Assembly: GCF_001638985.1 (NCBI RefSeq)
Contig: NW_017265144.1
Span: forward strand, 434,001-498,000
Origin: Phycomyces blakesleeanus NRRL 1555(-)
Taxonomy: Eukaryota > Mucoromycota > Mucoromycetes > Mucorales > Phycomycetaceae
Length of the DNA stretch: 64,000 nt
Direction of reading: 5' to 3'
The translations under genes and the position numbers were made by a program. The notes below the pieces were generated by a model. That model was not told the origin of the DNA. It made no database searches and was given only the letters and a program-made list of their open reading frames with translations. Position 1 is the first letter of the stretch. Every line of letters begins with the position of its first letter. Positions 63,039 to 64,000 of the stretch are shown piece by piece.

Positions 63039-64000
63039 ATGCCTCGCCTCAGCGCCAACCTCATCTCCAGCTCCAACCGCACCAGCAACAGCCACCGCTA
63101 CCGCTACCGCAACCGCAACCACATCACCAACCGCATCACCAACCGCAACCCCAACCGCGGTCTTGTGAGACGCAGACGCTCGTCTAGAAGAGCAGACGCG
63201 TTTGGTAAGTTTCTTGTTCTTTTTATCTCTTTATATAATAATAGACAGAAACAATAAAATACTAATAACAGCTTTATATATGTAGTTCCTTTGTTCCCAA
63301 GAGAGGTCAAGAGAACTGTGCAGGACATGTACGCTGCTGACATGTCGCTTGGCCAAGAAGAGAGAGAGGCTCCTCCCAGAAAGAAGCGTGCGGTGAACAT
63401 TGTCTTCACCGATTGTCGGTCCAGCTTGGCCGGTGTTAGTAAGTAATTACATATATTAGTAATATATTGTATTCTTTTTATTCTTTTCTATATGTATACC
63501 TATATAACAGTCAACCTAACAACATTGTAAATTTGCTTTTTTTTCATTAGGGGGACTTATTGAAACCCCATCTGAAGTTGCCGAGCGTGAGCTGGCTATC
63601 AAGAATGCCGCTGCCAAAGCTTTGGAGGCCGAGCTGGCCGAACGTGTGCTGGCTGAGCGTGAGCTAGCTCTTGAAGCAGCAGCAGCCGATGTCTTCCTTG
63701 TCGAAGAAGCTGCTTTCGTAGCTTCGCGAGCTGAGGAGATCGCGGAAATTGCCGTGGAACTTTCCGAGAAAGCTGCACAAGTGGCAGCAGATAACGCCGA
63801 GCTAGGAGTAAGACTAGCTGTACAGGCGATTTCCCGCGCCGAAGACGCGTATGTAGCGGCACGCACACGCGCAGCCCAGTCAGCAGCAGCATCTGACGAT
63901 GCTTTCCATACCGCACTCTGTGCCGAACAAGACACACTGGCTTACATTGGAGCTAGTGCTCCATATTCTGGCTCGGGGGCAGCCTATGCCATTGAGATGG
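63039..64000 (+). CDS. Unrecognised alanine-rich protein, copy 2 (3' end outside window)
   Basis: The same exon layout as 48780-50044: exon 1 from 63039 to about 63204, exon 2 about 63286-63438, exon 3 from about 63552 to the window end. The frame is open as far as visible. It differs from copy 1 by a longer Asn/Arg tail in exon 1 (HITNRITNRNPNRG), by YAADMS inserted in exon 2 and VLAERE in exon 3, and by loss of about nine Ala/Glu residues. Many substitutions are Arg here where copy 1 has Cys, His or Gln, Ala where copy 1 has Thr, Asp where it has Asn, and Glu where it has Lys. The function is not recognised. Confidence 0.65.

Larger units (their letters stand above)
56334..64000. repeat. 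Direct-repeat module, copy 2 (runs off the window)
   Basis: Begins directly after the CACTA terminus with TACTTCTTTAATTTATAT, matching 41544 onward. It is almost identical to copy 1 for several kb (the 131-codon antisense frame at 57909 is the same as at 43118). It differs by lacking the solo LTR, by an inverted central segment and by many CpG-related changes in the Ala-rich gene. Confidence 0.9.

Overview
The window looks like nuclear DNA of a filamentous early-diverging fungus, probably Mucoromycota (Mucorales-like). It is AT-rich, genes carry many short GT..AG introns with AT-rich interiors, intergenic DNA is full of microsatellites, and the genes are eukaryotic (JmjN/JmjC demethylase, RapGAP, class II myosin, YANK/STK32 kinase, F-box proteins). 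The species cannot be named from sequence alone.

Left third (1-19 kb): four ordinary spliced genes. These are a KDM4-type histone demethylase (-), a RapGAP-domain protein (+), a myosin heavy chain with a class II-type motor and an unusually short coiled-coil tail (-), and an STK32/YANK-like AGC kinase with an N-terminal MGAVCC acylation-type motif (-). RapGAP and myosin converge; myosin and kinase lie in tandem.

Middle (21.8-33 kb): a tandem duplication of a ~4.2 kb unit, each copy carrying an intact two-exon F-box gene (-), with a stub of a third unit. A ~1 kb 3' flank holding a degenerate tRNA-like sequence is almost identical between copies while the F-box N-termini have diverged strongly. 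The second copy carries a 284 bp MITE-like insertion whose empty site is visible in the first. A Gfo/Idh/MocA oxidoreductase gene (-) follows.

Right half (36-64 kb): nested inverted and direct repeats built round a family of alanine-rich proteins that I do not recognise. A ~10 kb palindrome (arms ~3.9 kb, spacer ~2.3 kb) carries a decayed gene copy in each arm. The right arm also forms an older, diverged inverted repeat with the DNA leading to an intact copy (48780-50044), giving a divergent pseudogene/gene pair. The whole pair module (41544 onward) is repeated in direct orientation from 56334 to the window end. Between the module copies lies a 4.85 kb CACTA-type DNA transposon with CACTACAGG termini, a Tnp2/Plavaka-like transposase broken by one in-frame TAG, and a divergent companion gene. 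A solo LTR with a 5 bp target duplication sits upstream of the first intact Ala-rich gene and is absent from the second module. A ~0.74 kb segment between inverted repeats has opposite orientation in the two modules. The intact Ala-rich genes differ largely by CpG-to-TpG/CpA changes, as expected if this repeated locus is or was cytosine-methylated.
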